Under the pieces are notes generated by a model, which ran no database searches, was not told where the DNA came from, and saw nothing but the letters and a program-made list of their open reading frames with translations. Shown in pieces: positions 8,845-15,821 of a DNA stretch of 41,198 nt (position 1 is its first letter; every line of letters starts with the position of its first letter). The translations under genes and the position numbers were made by a program. Origin of the DNA: Anaerolineales bacterium (GTDB lineage Bacteria > Chloroflexota > Anaerolineae > Anaerolineales > Villigracilaceae); NCBI GenBank assembly GCA_016932715.1, contig JAFGCG010000119.1, positions 1-41,198 on the forward strand, read 5' to 3'.

Positions 8845-10245
8845 CTAGATATGGATCGGAGTTCCCGCCGCTCCATGCGCCGCTTCCATCAGCGCTTCGC
8901 TCAGCGTCGGGTGGGCATGGACGTTGCGCGCGATTTCATGCGGAGTAAGTTCCATCAGGTGCGCGAGCGTAAGTTCGGGAAGCAGCTCGGTCACTTCAGG
9001 ACCGATCATGTGCGCGCCCAAAATCTCGCCATATTTTTCGTCCACGACGATCTTCACCCAGCCGGCGTAATCGCCGAGTCCCAGCGCCTTGCCGTTCGCC
9101 TGGAAGGGGAAGCGCCCCACTTTGATGGTGTAACCGCGTTCCTTTGCCTGCGCTTCGGTCAGCCCAAAGGAGGCGACCTGGGGATGAGAATACGTGGCAC
9201 GCGGCATCATTTCGTAATCCAGCGTGATCGTTTCCGCGCCGGCGATATTTTCGGCAGCAACGATCCCCATCGCCGAGCCGACATGCGCCAGCATCAGCTT
9301 GCCGGTCACGTCGCCGATGGCATAGATGTTCGGCACGCTGGCCTGCATCTTCTCGTTGATCTCGATGAAGCCGCGCTCGCTGAGCTTGACGCCGACCTCT
9401 TCGAGGCCGAGTCCCTTCGAGTTGGGACGAAACCCGATCGCGACCAGGGCCTGGTCCGCTTCGAGAGTCGTTTCCTTGCCCTCAGCCGATACCTTCACCT
9501 TCACGCCTTTGGCAGTCGCTTCGACCGATTCGACTTTCGTCCCGATCAGACATTTGATCTTGCGCTTCTCGAATTCCTTCTTCAGGTCCTTCGAGACCTC
9601 TTCATCCTCCAGCGGGACGAGCCGCGGCAGCATTTCGACAATGGTGACATCGACGCCATACGAATTCCAGACCGTGGAGAACTCCACGCCGATCGCGCCC
9701 GAACCGATCACGATGGCAGACTTGGGCAGCTTCTCCTGCAGGATCGCTTCGAGATAGGTGACGACCTTCTCGCCGTCCACTTTCCAGGCGCCGGGGACCG
9801 CCGCGCTCGCGCCCGTCGCCACGATGATACTTTTAGCGGTTAACTCTGTGGTCTTGCCATCCTTGTCTTTGACGGAAACCGTGGTCGGCTTCGTCAGGCG
9901 CGCTTCTCCCATGAAGACCGTGATGTTATTCTTGCGCATCAGGAATCCCACGCCTTTGACCAGCCGGTCCGAAACCTGACGGGAGCGTTTCGCGGCAACG
10001 CCGTAATCCAGTTTCAGATTCTCGAAGGAAAAACCAAAGTCCTTGCCGCGTTCACGGAGGGTGTGCGCCACCTCGGCATTTTTCAATAATGACTTCGAAG
10101 GGATACAGCCTACATTGAGACACACGCCGCCCAGCCACTGCTTATCGACAATCGCCACCTTCTGCTTCAGTTGTGCAGCACGGATCGCAGCCACGTAGCC
10201 CGCCGGGCCCGCACCGATCACAACGACATCAAAACTCTCAGCCAT
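8845..10245 (-). CDS. lpdA: Dihydrolipoyl dehydrogenase (E3)
   Basis: The 466-residue flavoprotein reoxidises dihydrolipoamide on E2 and passes electrons to NAD+. The FAD-binding loop is [15 protein letters not shown], the redox disulfide is Cys42/Cys47 in [13 protein letters not shown], the NAD-binding loop is [19 protein letters not shown], and the active-site dyad is His445/Glu450 in HAHPTLSE. Full length for the family. A GAGGAG lies just before the ATG. It is the last gene of the dehydrogenase operon (E1, GxxExxY, E2, methyltransferase, E3), separated from the methyltransferase by a repeat-bearing gap, and ends at a strong terminator. Confidence 0.96.
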   Translation of the reverse strand: MAESFDVVVIGAGPAGYVAAIRAAQLKQKVAIVDKQWLGGVCLNVGCIPSKSLLKNAEVAHTLRERGKDFGFSFENLKLDYGVAAKRSRQVSDRLVKGVGFLMRKNNITVFMGEARLTKPTTVSVKDKDGKTTELTAKSIIVATGASAAVPGAWKVDGEKVVTYLEAILQEKLPKSAIVIGSGAIGVEFSTVWNSYGVDVTIVEMLPRLVPLEDEEVSKDLKKEFEKRKIKCLIGTKVESVEATAKGVKVKVSAEGKETTLEADQALVAIGFRPNSKGLGLEEVGVKLSERGFIEINEKMQASVPNIYAIGDVTGKLMLAHVGSAMGIVAAENIAGAETITLDYEMMPRATYSHPQVASFGLTEAQAKERGYTIKVGRFPFQANGKALGLGDYAGWVKIVVDEKYGEILGAHMIGPEVTELLPELTLAHLMELTPHEIARNVHAHPTLSEALMEAAHGAAGTPIHI

Positions 10246-10261
10246 ATATTTCTCCTCTTTT

Positions 10262-10349
10262 CGTCATTGCGAGCCTTCGGGAAGCAATCCCCTTATCAAA
10301 TAGGAGATTGCTTCGTCGTGACGCCAAAGGCGTCATTCCTCGCAACGAC
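10262..10349. repeat. Dispersed palindromic repeat, CGTCATTGCGAG family
   Basis: The element opens with CGTCATTGCGAG (10262-10273) and closes with CTCGCAACGAC (10339-10349). Internal AGCAATC and GATTGCT words pair with each other. The same family occurs at 18872-18952 and, in a short perfect form, at 20645-20688. Here it lies between the methyltransferase and lpdA genes, inside the operon. Confidence 0.8.
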
Positions 10350-10398
10350 ATGTAATAAATAGTATTTTACACCACAGCCAATATGTATTCTTCCAGTT

Positions 10399-11016
10399 CT
10401 ATAGTTTCTGTGCGCTCATCAAAAAGACAGGGAATATCTTCTCTTCCTCATTTATTTTCTTTTTGATCTCGTAGGCTGTTGAAAAAGTGATGTTCCTAAA
10501 TCCCACCGCTTCCACCTGCCTTTGCAATGCACCGCGTTCAAAGCCCAGATGTACATCCGTTGATCCGTCCGTATGAAATGAGCCATCTTCCTTGTCCAGA
10601 TCGGCAACCAGGAGGTACCCATTCGGTTCAAGCAGGGCATGGAACTTGGTCAGGATATCTTTTGTATTATCGATATGATGCAAAGTCATCAGGGAATAGG
10701 TCAGATGATAGCGCCCGGCAGGCAGGGGATCGACAGCCAGATCGAGCCGCGTGGGCTGCATGTTTGTCACACCCGCGCCAGCAATCTTTGCGCTCAGTAC
10801 ATCCAGCATGCCTTGCGATGTATCTGCAAGCGTGATGCAGCCCAGGTCCGATTGAAGTGCAAAGCTCAACAAGCCTGTTCCGCAGCCGTATTCGAGAGCG
10901 TTCATGCTGGTTGATAATCGAATTGTTTTGCGTATGGCATCTGCCACCGCACGGGCACGTTCCACTTTTTTGGGGTCTGAGTCCCATTCTTTCGCGCGTT
11001 CGTCAAAGTCTGTCAA
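10399..11016 (-). CDS. Class I SAM-dependent methyltransferase, TTG start coupled to E2
   Basis: The 205-residue protein has motif I ALEYGCGTGLLSFAL, the acidic strand-2 residue in ITLADTS, and MTLHHIDNTKDILTKF before a LLEPNGYLLVADLDKEDGS strand: a Methyltransf_11/25-type fold. The open frame extends upstream to 11319 only as a shadow of E2. I place the start at TTG 11016-11014, one base after the E2 stop TGA (11020-11018), with GGAG about 9 nt upstream inside the E2 end. That spacing implies translational coupling. Its substrate is unknown; a role acting on the complex or a cofactor is speculation. Confidence 0.8.
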   Translation of the reverse strand: MTDFDERAKEWDSDPKKVERARAVADAIRKTIRLSTSMNALEYGCGTGLLSFALQSDLGCITLADTSQGMLDVLSAKIAGAGVTNMQPTRLDLAVDPLPAGRYHLTYSLMTLHHIDNTKDILTKFHALLEPNGYLLVADLDKEDGSFHTDGSTDVHLGFERGALQRQVEAVGFRNITFSTAYEIKKKINEEEKIFPVFLMSAQKL

Positions 11017-11017
11017 A

Positions 11018-12286
11018 TCAACTCCAATTCTCCAATGTCTCTTTAACCTTTGCCAGGAACCAATCCGCCGAGGCGCCGTCGAGAATGCGATGATCGAACA
11101 CGAACGAGAGATAGACCATCGGGCGGATGGCGATCGCATCGTCGACAACCACGACCCGCTTCTGCACGGCGCCGACGCCCAATATCCCGCACTGCGGCTG
11201 GTTGATGACCGGGAAGGCGAACAGCGATCCACTGATACCGTGATTGGTGAGCGTGAACGTCCCGCCCCTGACGTCGTCGGGCTGGAGCTTCTTCGCGCGC
11301 GCCCGGTTCGCCAGCTCATTGACCGTACGCGCCATCGCCAACAAAGACAAATTGTCAGCCTCTTTAATTACGGGGACGATCAGGCCTTCCTCGCCCAGGG
11401 AAGTTGCCATGCCAATATTGACCGCTTTATGCACCAGGATGCCTTCCTCCGTCCATGACGAGTTGACGTTCGGATAAGCTTTCAACCCCGCGACGGTCGC
11501 CAGCATGAAATAGGCGGTGAAGGTGAGGTTGACACCATCGCGCGCGAAAGCTTCTTTATTCGCAGAGCGATGCCTGACCACGCGGCTCATATCCGCTTCC
11601 ATCACAGTCAACACGTGCGGCGAGGTATGTTTGGAGAGGACCATGTGTTCGGCGATCTGTTTTCGTATTACCGTATGCCTGATTAATTGGTCGTCCATGG
11701 TTGGACTGACCGTGGACCGTGGACTGTGGACGACGGTCTGTGGTTTATCGTCTATCGTCTTTTTCCCACTTTGAACATAATTCAAAACATCGTTCTTTGT
11801 AATCCGTCCGTTCAAACCTGTGCCTTGAACCTGCGATAAATTCACGCCGTGTTCCGCCGCGATCTTTGCAACAACAGGAGAGAAGAAACCGATATCCTGT
11901 TTGGCTGAATGCTGAGGCTCATTCAGCGTCTGAAGCTCAACCTTTGGCTTCGTTGATTCTTTTTCCCCGCTGACTATTGACGACTGCGAAGCGTCCCTGT
12001 GGGACTGACCACTGCGAAGCGTCCCTGTGGGACTGTCCACTGATTCCCCTGGTTTTCCGATAAATGCCAGTACCGTTCCCACCTTCGCAGCGATGCCTTC
12101 CTCGGCAAGGATCTTCAACACCGTCCCGGAGGCCGGCGCAGGGATTTCCGTATCCACCTTATCGGTGTTCACTTCGAGAAGCGGCTCGAGCTCATCCACC
12201 GAGTCGCCTTCCTTCTTCAGCCACTTGATGACAGTGACTTCCTCAACGCCTTCACCTAATAATGGAACCAGAACTTTCGTAGCCAT
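11018..12286 (-). CDS. Dihydrolipoamide acyltransferase (E2) of a 2-oxoacid dehydrogenase complex
   Basis: The 422-residue E2 has a lipoyl domain (about 1-78, lipoyl Lys43 in NTDKVDTE), a linker, a peripheral-subunit-binding domain (SPVVAKIAAEHGVNLSQVQGTG, GRITKNDV), a second linker, and the acyltransferase domain with His399 and Asp403 in FDHRILDGAS. It transfers the acyl group from E1 to CoA. Both linkers are encoded by sequence that looks like intergenic repeat (11983-12035 and about 11700-11765). The acyl specificity (pyruvate or branched-chain) is not certain. It sits between the GxxExxY and methyltransferase genes. Confidence 0.93.
   Translation of the reverse strand: MATKVLVPLLGEGVEEVTVIKWLKKEGDSVDELEPLLEVNTDKVDTEIPAPASGTVLKILAEEGIAAKVGTVLAFIGKPGESVDSPTGTLRSGQSHRDASQSSIVSGEKESTKPKVELQTLNEPQHSAKQDIGFFSPVVAKIAAEHGVNLSQVQGTGLNGRITKNDVLNYVQSGKKTIDDKPQTVVHSPRSTVSPTMDDQLIRHTVIRKQIAEHMVLSKHTSPHVLTVMEADMSRVVRHRSANKEAFARDGVNLTFTAYFMLATVAGLKAYPNVNSSWTEEGILVHKAVNIGMATSLGEEGLIVPVIKEADNLSLLAMARTVNELANRARAKKLQPDDVRGGTFTLTNHGISGSLFAFPVINQPQCGILGVGAVQKRVVVVDDAIAIRPMVYLSFVFDHRILDGASADWFLAKVKETLENWS
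11700..11765 (-). repeat. Low-complexity repeat coding the second E2 linker
   Basis: On + the stretch repeats GTGGAC-type words (GGACTGACCGTGGACCGTGG, then ACTGTGGAC) and TATCGTC twice. It encodes the linker KKTIDDKPQTVVHSPRSTVS between the subunit-binding and catalytic domains. Its composition resembles intergenic repeat rather than the Ala/Pro-rich linkers usual for E2. Confidence 0.55.
11983..12035 (-). repeat. Direct repeat (25 bp, 28-bp period) inside the first E2 linker
   Basis: Two identical 25-bp copies lie at 11983-12007 and 12011-12035 (each begins ACTGCGAAGCGTCCC and ends GTGGGACTG). The 28-bp period is not a multiple of three, so the copies are read in different frames: one gives PTGTLRS and the other QSHRDASQ. 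The reading frame of E2 stays open. Confidence 0.85.
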
Positions 12287-12303
12287 ACCTTCTCCTTGTT
12301 TTC

Positions 12304-12329
12304 ACCGCGGAGACGCGGAGAGCACAGAG
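12304..12329 (+). repeat. Left arm of inverted repeat flanking the GxxExxY gene
   Basis: ACCGCGGAGACGCGGAGAG and the following CACAGAG match the reverse complement of 12763-12790 at about 20 of 26 positions. It lies 5 nt from the stop of the GxxExxY gene and just upstream of the E2 start. Confidence 0.6.
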
Positions 12330-12333
12330 CTTT

Positions 12334-12744
12334 TTATTCTTTGAGTTTGTGAACTAACCGCTTAATACCGTTCTTGAGGATCGTCACATTGAAATTCAGG
12401 ATAAGACCAACTTGCCATCCACCAAGTCGCATGTAAGTCAAAGTTTGTGCTTCATGGATAGGTAATATGGTTTCAACTGTCTTTAGTTCGACTACAACTT
12501 CATTATTCACCAATAAGTCGATTCGATATCCAATATCCAGCTTTTTACCCTTGTAAGTCACAGGCAGAATTACTTGACGTTTGAAAGGGATGTTCCGTAA
12601 TGAAAGCTCCTCAGACAGGCACTCTTCATAAGCAGACTCAAGAAGCCCGGGTCCCAGATGACGATGCACTTCAATAGCCGCGCCAATAATAGATTCGGTT
12701 GTTTTATTTACATCCAATATCTCATTACGGGTTACAAAGTTCAT
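12334..12744 (-). CDS. GxxExxY-family protein (PD-(D/E)xK nuclease-like)
   Basis: The 136-residue protein has the family signature GLLESAY (Gly33, Glu36, Tyr39) and then a nuclease-like core [13 protein letters not shown], with Asp76 and Glu86-x-Lys88 in PD-(D/E)xK positions. The family (PF13366) is widespread in environmental bacteria and has no established function. The gene sits between E1 and E2 of the dehydrogenase operon on the same strand and is bracketed by inverted repeat arms, so it looks like an insertion and not part of the complex. Whether it cuts nucleic acid is unknown. Confidence 0.87.
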   Translation of the reverse strand: MNFVTRNEILDVNKTTESIIGAAIEVHRHLGPGLLESAYEECLSEELSLRNIPFKRQVILPVTYKGKKLDIGYRIDLLVNNEVVVELKTVETILPIHEAQTLTYMRLGGWQVGLILNFNVTILKNGIKRLVHKLKE

Positions 12745-12762
12745 CTCAACTCCTTAAAAATT

Positions 12763-12790
12763 CTCCGCGTACTCTGCGTCTCTGCGGTTA
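12763..12790 (-). repeat. Right arm of inverted repeat flanking the GxxExxY gene
   Basis: CTCCGCGTACTCTGCGTC with TCTGCGGTTA is the inverted counterpart of 12304-12329. The arm begins exactly at the E1 stop codon (12788-12790). The GxxExxY start (12744) is 18 nt inside it. Confidence 0.6.
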
Positions 12791-15199
12791 GCGAATAACA
12801 GGATACTGCTTCGGATCAACTTCATGCATCAGTTCATAGACAACATCAAACACCGTCTCCGGGTTCGGCTTGGACCAGTAGTCGCCGTCGCTGCCATAGG
12901 CGGGACGATGCGCCGCGCTGCTCAAGGTGCGCGGTTCGGAATCGAGCTGATAGTATCCGCCTTGTTTTTCGATCACGTCCTGCAGCATGTAGGCCGTCGT
13001 TCCGCCCGGTACGTCTTCATCCAGGAAAACAACGCGATTTGTTTTTTTCAACGACTCGAGGATCTTTCCGTGAATATCAAACGGCAGCAGCGACTGCACA
13101 TCCACCACTTCGACAGCAACGCCCACCTTCGAGAGCTTATCAGCCGCATCCAGAGCGATCCGGCAGCAGGCGCCATACGTCACAACCGTGACATCGCTCC
13201 CCTCCCGGATGACCTCCGGCACGCCCAGCGGCACCGTGAACTCAGCGATGTTATCAGGCAGCCGTTCCTTCGCACGATATCCGTTCAATACTTCAACGAT
13301 AATGGCAGGCTCATCCGCTTTCAACAGGGTGTTGTAGAAACCTGCAGCGCGGGTCATATCACGCGGTACAAGTACATTCATGCCGCGCACGAGGTGAATA
13401 ATTCCCGCCATCGGGGAACCCGCGTGCCAGATGCCCTCCAAACGATGGCCGCGCGTCCGAACAATGACAGGCGCAGCCTGTCCGCCAACGGTGCGCCAGT
13501 GCAGGTTGGCAAGATCATCAGACATGATTTGCAGCGCATACAACAAATAATCGAGATACTGAATCTCACAGATCGGACGAAGCCCGCGCATTGCCATACC
13601 GATCGCCTGGCCCAAAATCGTCGCTTCACGGATGCCGGTATCGATCACGCGTAAGTCGCCGTATTTTTCCTGCATCCCCTTGAAACCCTGATTGACATCG
13701 CCAAGGAACCCCACATCTTCGCCAAACGCGATCACGCGCGGGTCGCGCCCCAAAATTGAATCGAACGCCGCATTCATCACCTCGAAGCCCATCACAGTCG
13801 GCGAGGAACTCGAGTAGGCCGGCTTCACTTCCCTGACTGCAAGCGCTTTGCCGCTGTGTAAATGCGAACCGTAACGTTCAGTGTTGATCGCATCCTGTTC
13901 ATTCTTCCATTGGACCAAAACCTGCCTGGACGGATGCGCTTCATCGTGCAGGACTCGCAGCGCTTCGTGCGCGGCGCTGTGGACGTCCCGTCTCAGCGGC
14001 GCAGGGAGGGCTGCCAGCCGTTCCCTGATCCGTTCCAACTCTGAGGCGTGGGATGAGCTTCCGGCGATCTCGTCGAGCATGTCCATGACCTGCCCGCGCT
14101 CCTCCAGGATCGGAGCGAGGTACGCCTCCCAGGCGAGTTTGCGGATCCCCTCCACAGCCGCGTGATCCTCTTTTTCAACGACGACCAGCTCAGGCTCGGA
14201 AATGAGGCGCTGATCCAGGATCCAGGCGCGCATCTTGCGGATGCAGTCGTATTCCTGCTCCCATTCGAGCCGATCGGCGGATTTGTATCGTTCATGACTG
14301 CCCGATGTGGAATGTCCCTGCGGTTGGGTCAGATCGGCAACATGTACCAGCTGTGGGATATGATAGCGGCGCGCGATCTCCGCCGCGTTTGCGTACGTCT
14401 CGAGCAGGGCCGGATAATCCCAGCCGCGCACCTGATAGAGGTCGTAGCCGCGTTCACACTCTTCCTCGAGGCAGGGTTCACGCTGGAATCCATGCAGGAT
14501 GGCATGGATATTTTCCTTGACCATCTGGAACTGATTGGGGACGGAGATGCCATAACCATCGTCATAGACCGTGATGACCGCAGGTGCCTGCAGCACACCG
14601 ATGGCATTGAGCGACTCCCAGAACATGCCCTCCGCTGTGGAGGCGTTGCCGATGCTGGCAAACACAACTTCATTCCCATTCTTCGAGAACTGATTGAACT
14701 GCTGGAGTTCCTCCAGCCCGCGATAAAGGACCGAAGCATAGGCAAGCCCCACCGTGCGCGGCATCTGCGTGCCCGTCGGCGAGACATCCGCCGCGATGTT
14801 GTAAGCCTCGGTCTGGTTCTTCCACGAACCATCCGGGTTGACATAACGGCTGGCGAAATGGGCGTTCATCGAACGCCCGCCCGTGTTGGATTCGTGGTTC
14901 ACGTCTGCGTGGGCGTAAAGCTGGGCAAAAAATTCCTGGATATTCATCACCCCCAACATGAACATCCAGGTCTGGTCACGGTAATAGCCTGAGCGCCAGT
15001 CACCCTTTTGGAAAGCATGTGCAATGGCGAGGTTGGCAAGCTCCTTCCCATCGCCAAAAATGCCGAATTTTGCCTTGCCACTTAACACTTCACGTCTGCC
15101 GATAAGACTCGCCTGCCGGCTCTGGTAGGCAAGCCGGTAATCCTGGAGGATCTCATCTTTTTCGAGGGGAAACGCAAGTATACCCTTGGTTTTGGGCAT
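12788..15199 (-). CDS. 2-oxoacid dehydrogenase E1, fused alpha and beta subunits (thiamine diphosphate)
   Basis: The 803-residue E1 decarboxylates a 2-oxoacid and reductively acylates the E2 lipoyl group. Residues about 1-450 are the alpha half, with a thiamine-diphosphate region IGNASTAEGMFWESLN followed by VYDDGYGIS. Residues about 470-803 are the transketolase-like beta half (FGEDVGFLGDVNQGF, DTGIREATILGQAIGMAMRG, FLDEDVPGGTTAYM). Single-chain E1 of this type is known in other bacteria, often for branched-chain oxoacids. The usual GDG of the cofactor motif reads GNA here. AGGAGA precedes the ATG and an extended -10 lies upstream. First gene of the operon. Confidence 0.92.
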   Translation of the reverse strand: MPKTKGILAFPLEKDEILQDYRLAYQSRQASLIGRREVLSGKAKFGIFGDGKELANLAIAHAFQKGDWRSGYYRDQTWMFMLGVMNIQEFFAQLYAHADVNHESNTGGRSMNAHFASRYVNPDGSWKNQTEAYNIAADVSPTGTQMPRTVGLAYASVLYRGLEELQQFNQFSKNGNEVVFASIGNASTAEGMFWESLNAIGVLQAPAVITVYDDGYGISVPNQFQMVKENIHAILHGFQREPCLEEECERGYDLYQVRGWDYPALLETYANAAEIARRYHIPQLVHVADLTQPQGHSTSGSHERYKSADRLEWEQEYDCIRKMRAWILDQRLISEPELVVVEKEDHAAVEGIRKLAWEAYLAPILEERGQVMDMLDEIAGSSSHASELERIRERLAALPAPLRRDVHSAAHEALRVLHDEAHPSRQVLVQWKNEQDAINTERYGSHLHSGKALAVREVKPAYSSSSPTVMGFEVMNAAFDSILGRDPRVIAFGEDVGFLGDVNQGFKGMQEKYGDLRVIDTGIREATILGQAIGMAMRGLRPICEIQYLDYLLYALQIMSDDLANLHWRTVGGQAAPVIVRTRGHRLEGIWHAGSPMAGIIHLVRGMNVLVPRDMTRAAGFYNTLLKADEPAIIVEVLNGYRAKERLPDNIAEFTVPLGVPEVIREGSDVTVVTYGACCRIALDAADKLSKVGVAVEVVDVQSLLPFDIHGKILESLKKTNRVVFLDEDVPGGTTAYMLQDVIEKQGGYYQLDSEPRTLSSAAHRPAYGSDGDYWSKPNPETVFDVVYELMHEVDPKQYPVIR

Positions 15200-15228
15200 T
15201 CACTCTCTCCTGAATTGAGTTAAGGGGG

Positions 15229-15237
15229 ATTATAACA
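15229..15237 (-). promoter_or_regulatory. Extended -10 promoter of the dehydrogenase operon
   Basis: On the minus strand the sequence is TGTTATAAT, a perfect -10 hexamer with the extended TG. No clear -35 is seen 17 nt upstream, which is usual for extended -10 promoters. The start would fall near 15222, about 20 nt before the E1 ATG, whose Shine-Dalgarno is AGGAGA. Confidence 0.55.
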
Positions 15238-15252
15238 AATTGGGTCAAGGAT

Positions 15253-15311
15253 GTAGGGGCACGACAGGTGATTCCCTATCCGGATGTTTGAATTCTCCGC
15301 CGTGCCCCTAC
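15253..15311. repeat. Inverted repeat, GTAGGGGCACG arms
   Basis: GTAGGGGCACG (15253-15263) pairs exactly with CGTGCCCCTAC (15301-15311). It is related to the weaker element at 793-855. It lies upstream of the E1 promoter. The rest of the gap up to 15416 shows no gene. Confidence 0.65.
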
Positions 15312-15416
15312 TTAATATTCATAGGATTTTCATCATCCTGATCCCACAACATGGAGTTGGCTTCGATGTAATCCGTTTTGTTTTGGAGACCCTGTTCATA
15401 CTTACTTTCGAGAATC

Positions 15417-15453
15417 AAAAACGCGACCCTTCCACAAGAATGGTCGCGTTTTT
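15417..15453. terminator. Bidirectional rho-independent terminator
   Basis: AAAAACGCGACC (15417-15428) pairs perfectly with GGTCGCGTTTTT (15442-15453) across a 13-nt loop, with T-rich sequence following on + and, by symmetry, on -. It lies 4 nt downstream of the Phd-like gene stop and ends that transcript before the dehydrogenase operon promoter. Confidence 0.85.
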
Positions 15454-15456
15454 GTT

Positions 15457-15753
15457 TTATTCTTTTGTACTTTGATCCAAACCAAGTCGTTCTCGCACCT
15501 TCTTAATAAGGATCCGCTTGCCGTGCGTATGGCGCTCCTTCAGGAATTTGATTAGTTCCTTGTTTTGAGAGGTGGCTTTTACTTCTTCGGCAAAATCTTC
15601 ACTCTCGCCAACATCGAATACCTGCCAGTCGCCGATTGGGGCTAGTACAAAGCGCTCCCCCTCGGGAGATTGCAGGATAAGTCCATTTTTACGCGCCTGT
15701 TTCAAAAGCGCGCGGAGAGTCTTGGAACGGGATGAAATGACAACGGTTTTCAT
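15457..15753 (-). CDS. Small Phd/YefM-like protein, possible orphan antitoxin
   Basis: The 98-residue protein begins MKTVVISSRSKTLRALLKQA and continues with GLILQSPEGERFVLAPIGDW, a short beta-alpha-beta start with a following strand pair reminiscent of prevent-host-death antitoxins. The C-terminal half is charged (LKERHTHGKRILIKKVRERLG). No toxin gene lies beside it: the next gene on either side is a protease or an operon start. Family placement is tentative; a plain conserved hypothetical protein is equally possible. Confidence 0.6.
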   Translation of the reverse strand: MKTVVISSRSKTLRALLKQARKNGLILQSPEGERFVLAPIGDWQVFDVGESEDFAEEVKATSQNKELIKFLKERHTHGKRILIKKVRERLGLDQSTKE

Positions 15754-15821
15754 GTTACATCAAAATTGTAGCACAATCACTTCGCTCACTGATTACTGAA
15801 TACTGATCACTGGTAACTGCC

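Noticed and set aside
8851..9843. Open frame of 330 residues on + opposite lpdA
   Set aside because: Antisense shadow of a clear E3 gene; Arg/His/Asp-rich composition, no domain.
12824..14992. Two 276-residue frames on + opposite the E1 gene
   Set aside because: Antisense shadows of E1, with low-likelihood composition.
15457..15753. Toxin-antitoxin pair
   Set aside because: The Phd-like protein has no adjacent toxin gene on either side, so only an orphan call is supportable.
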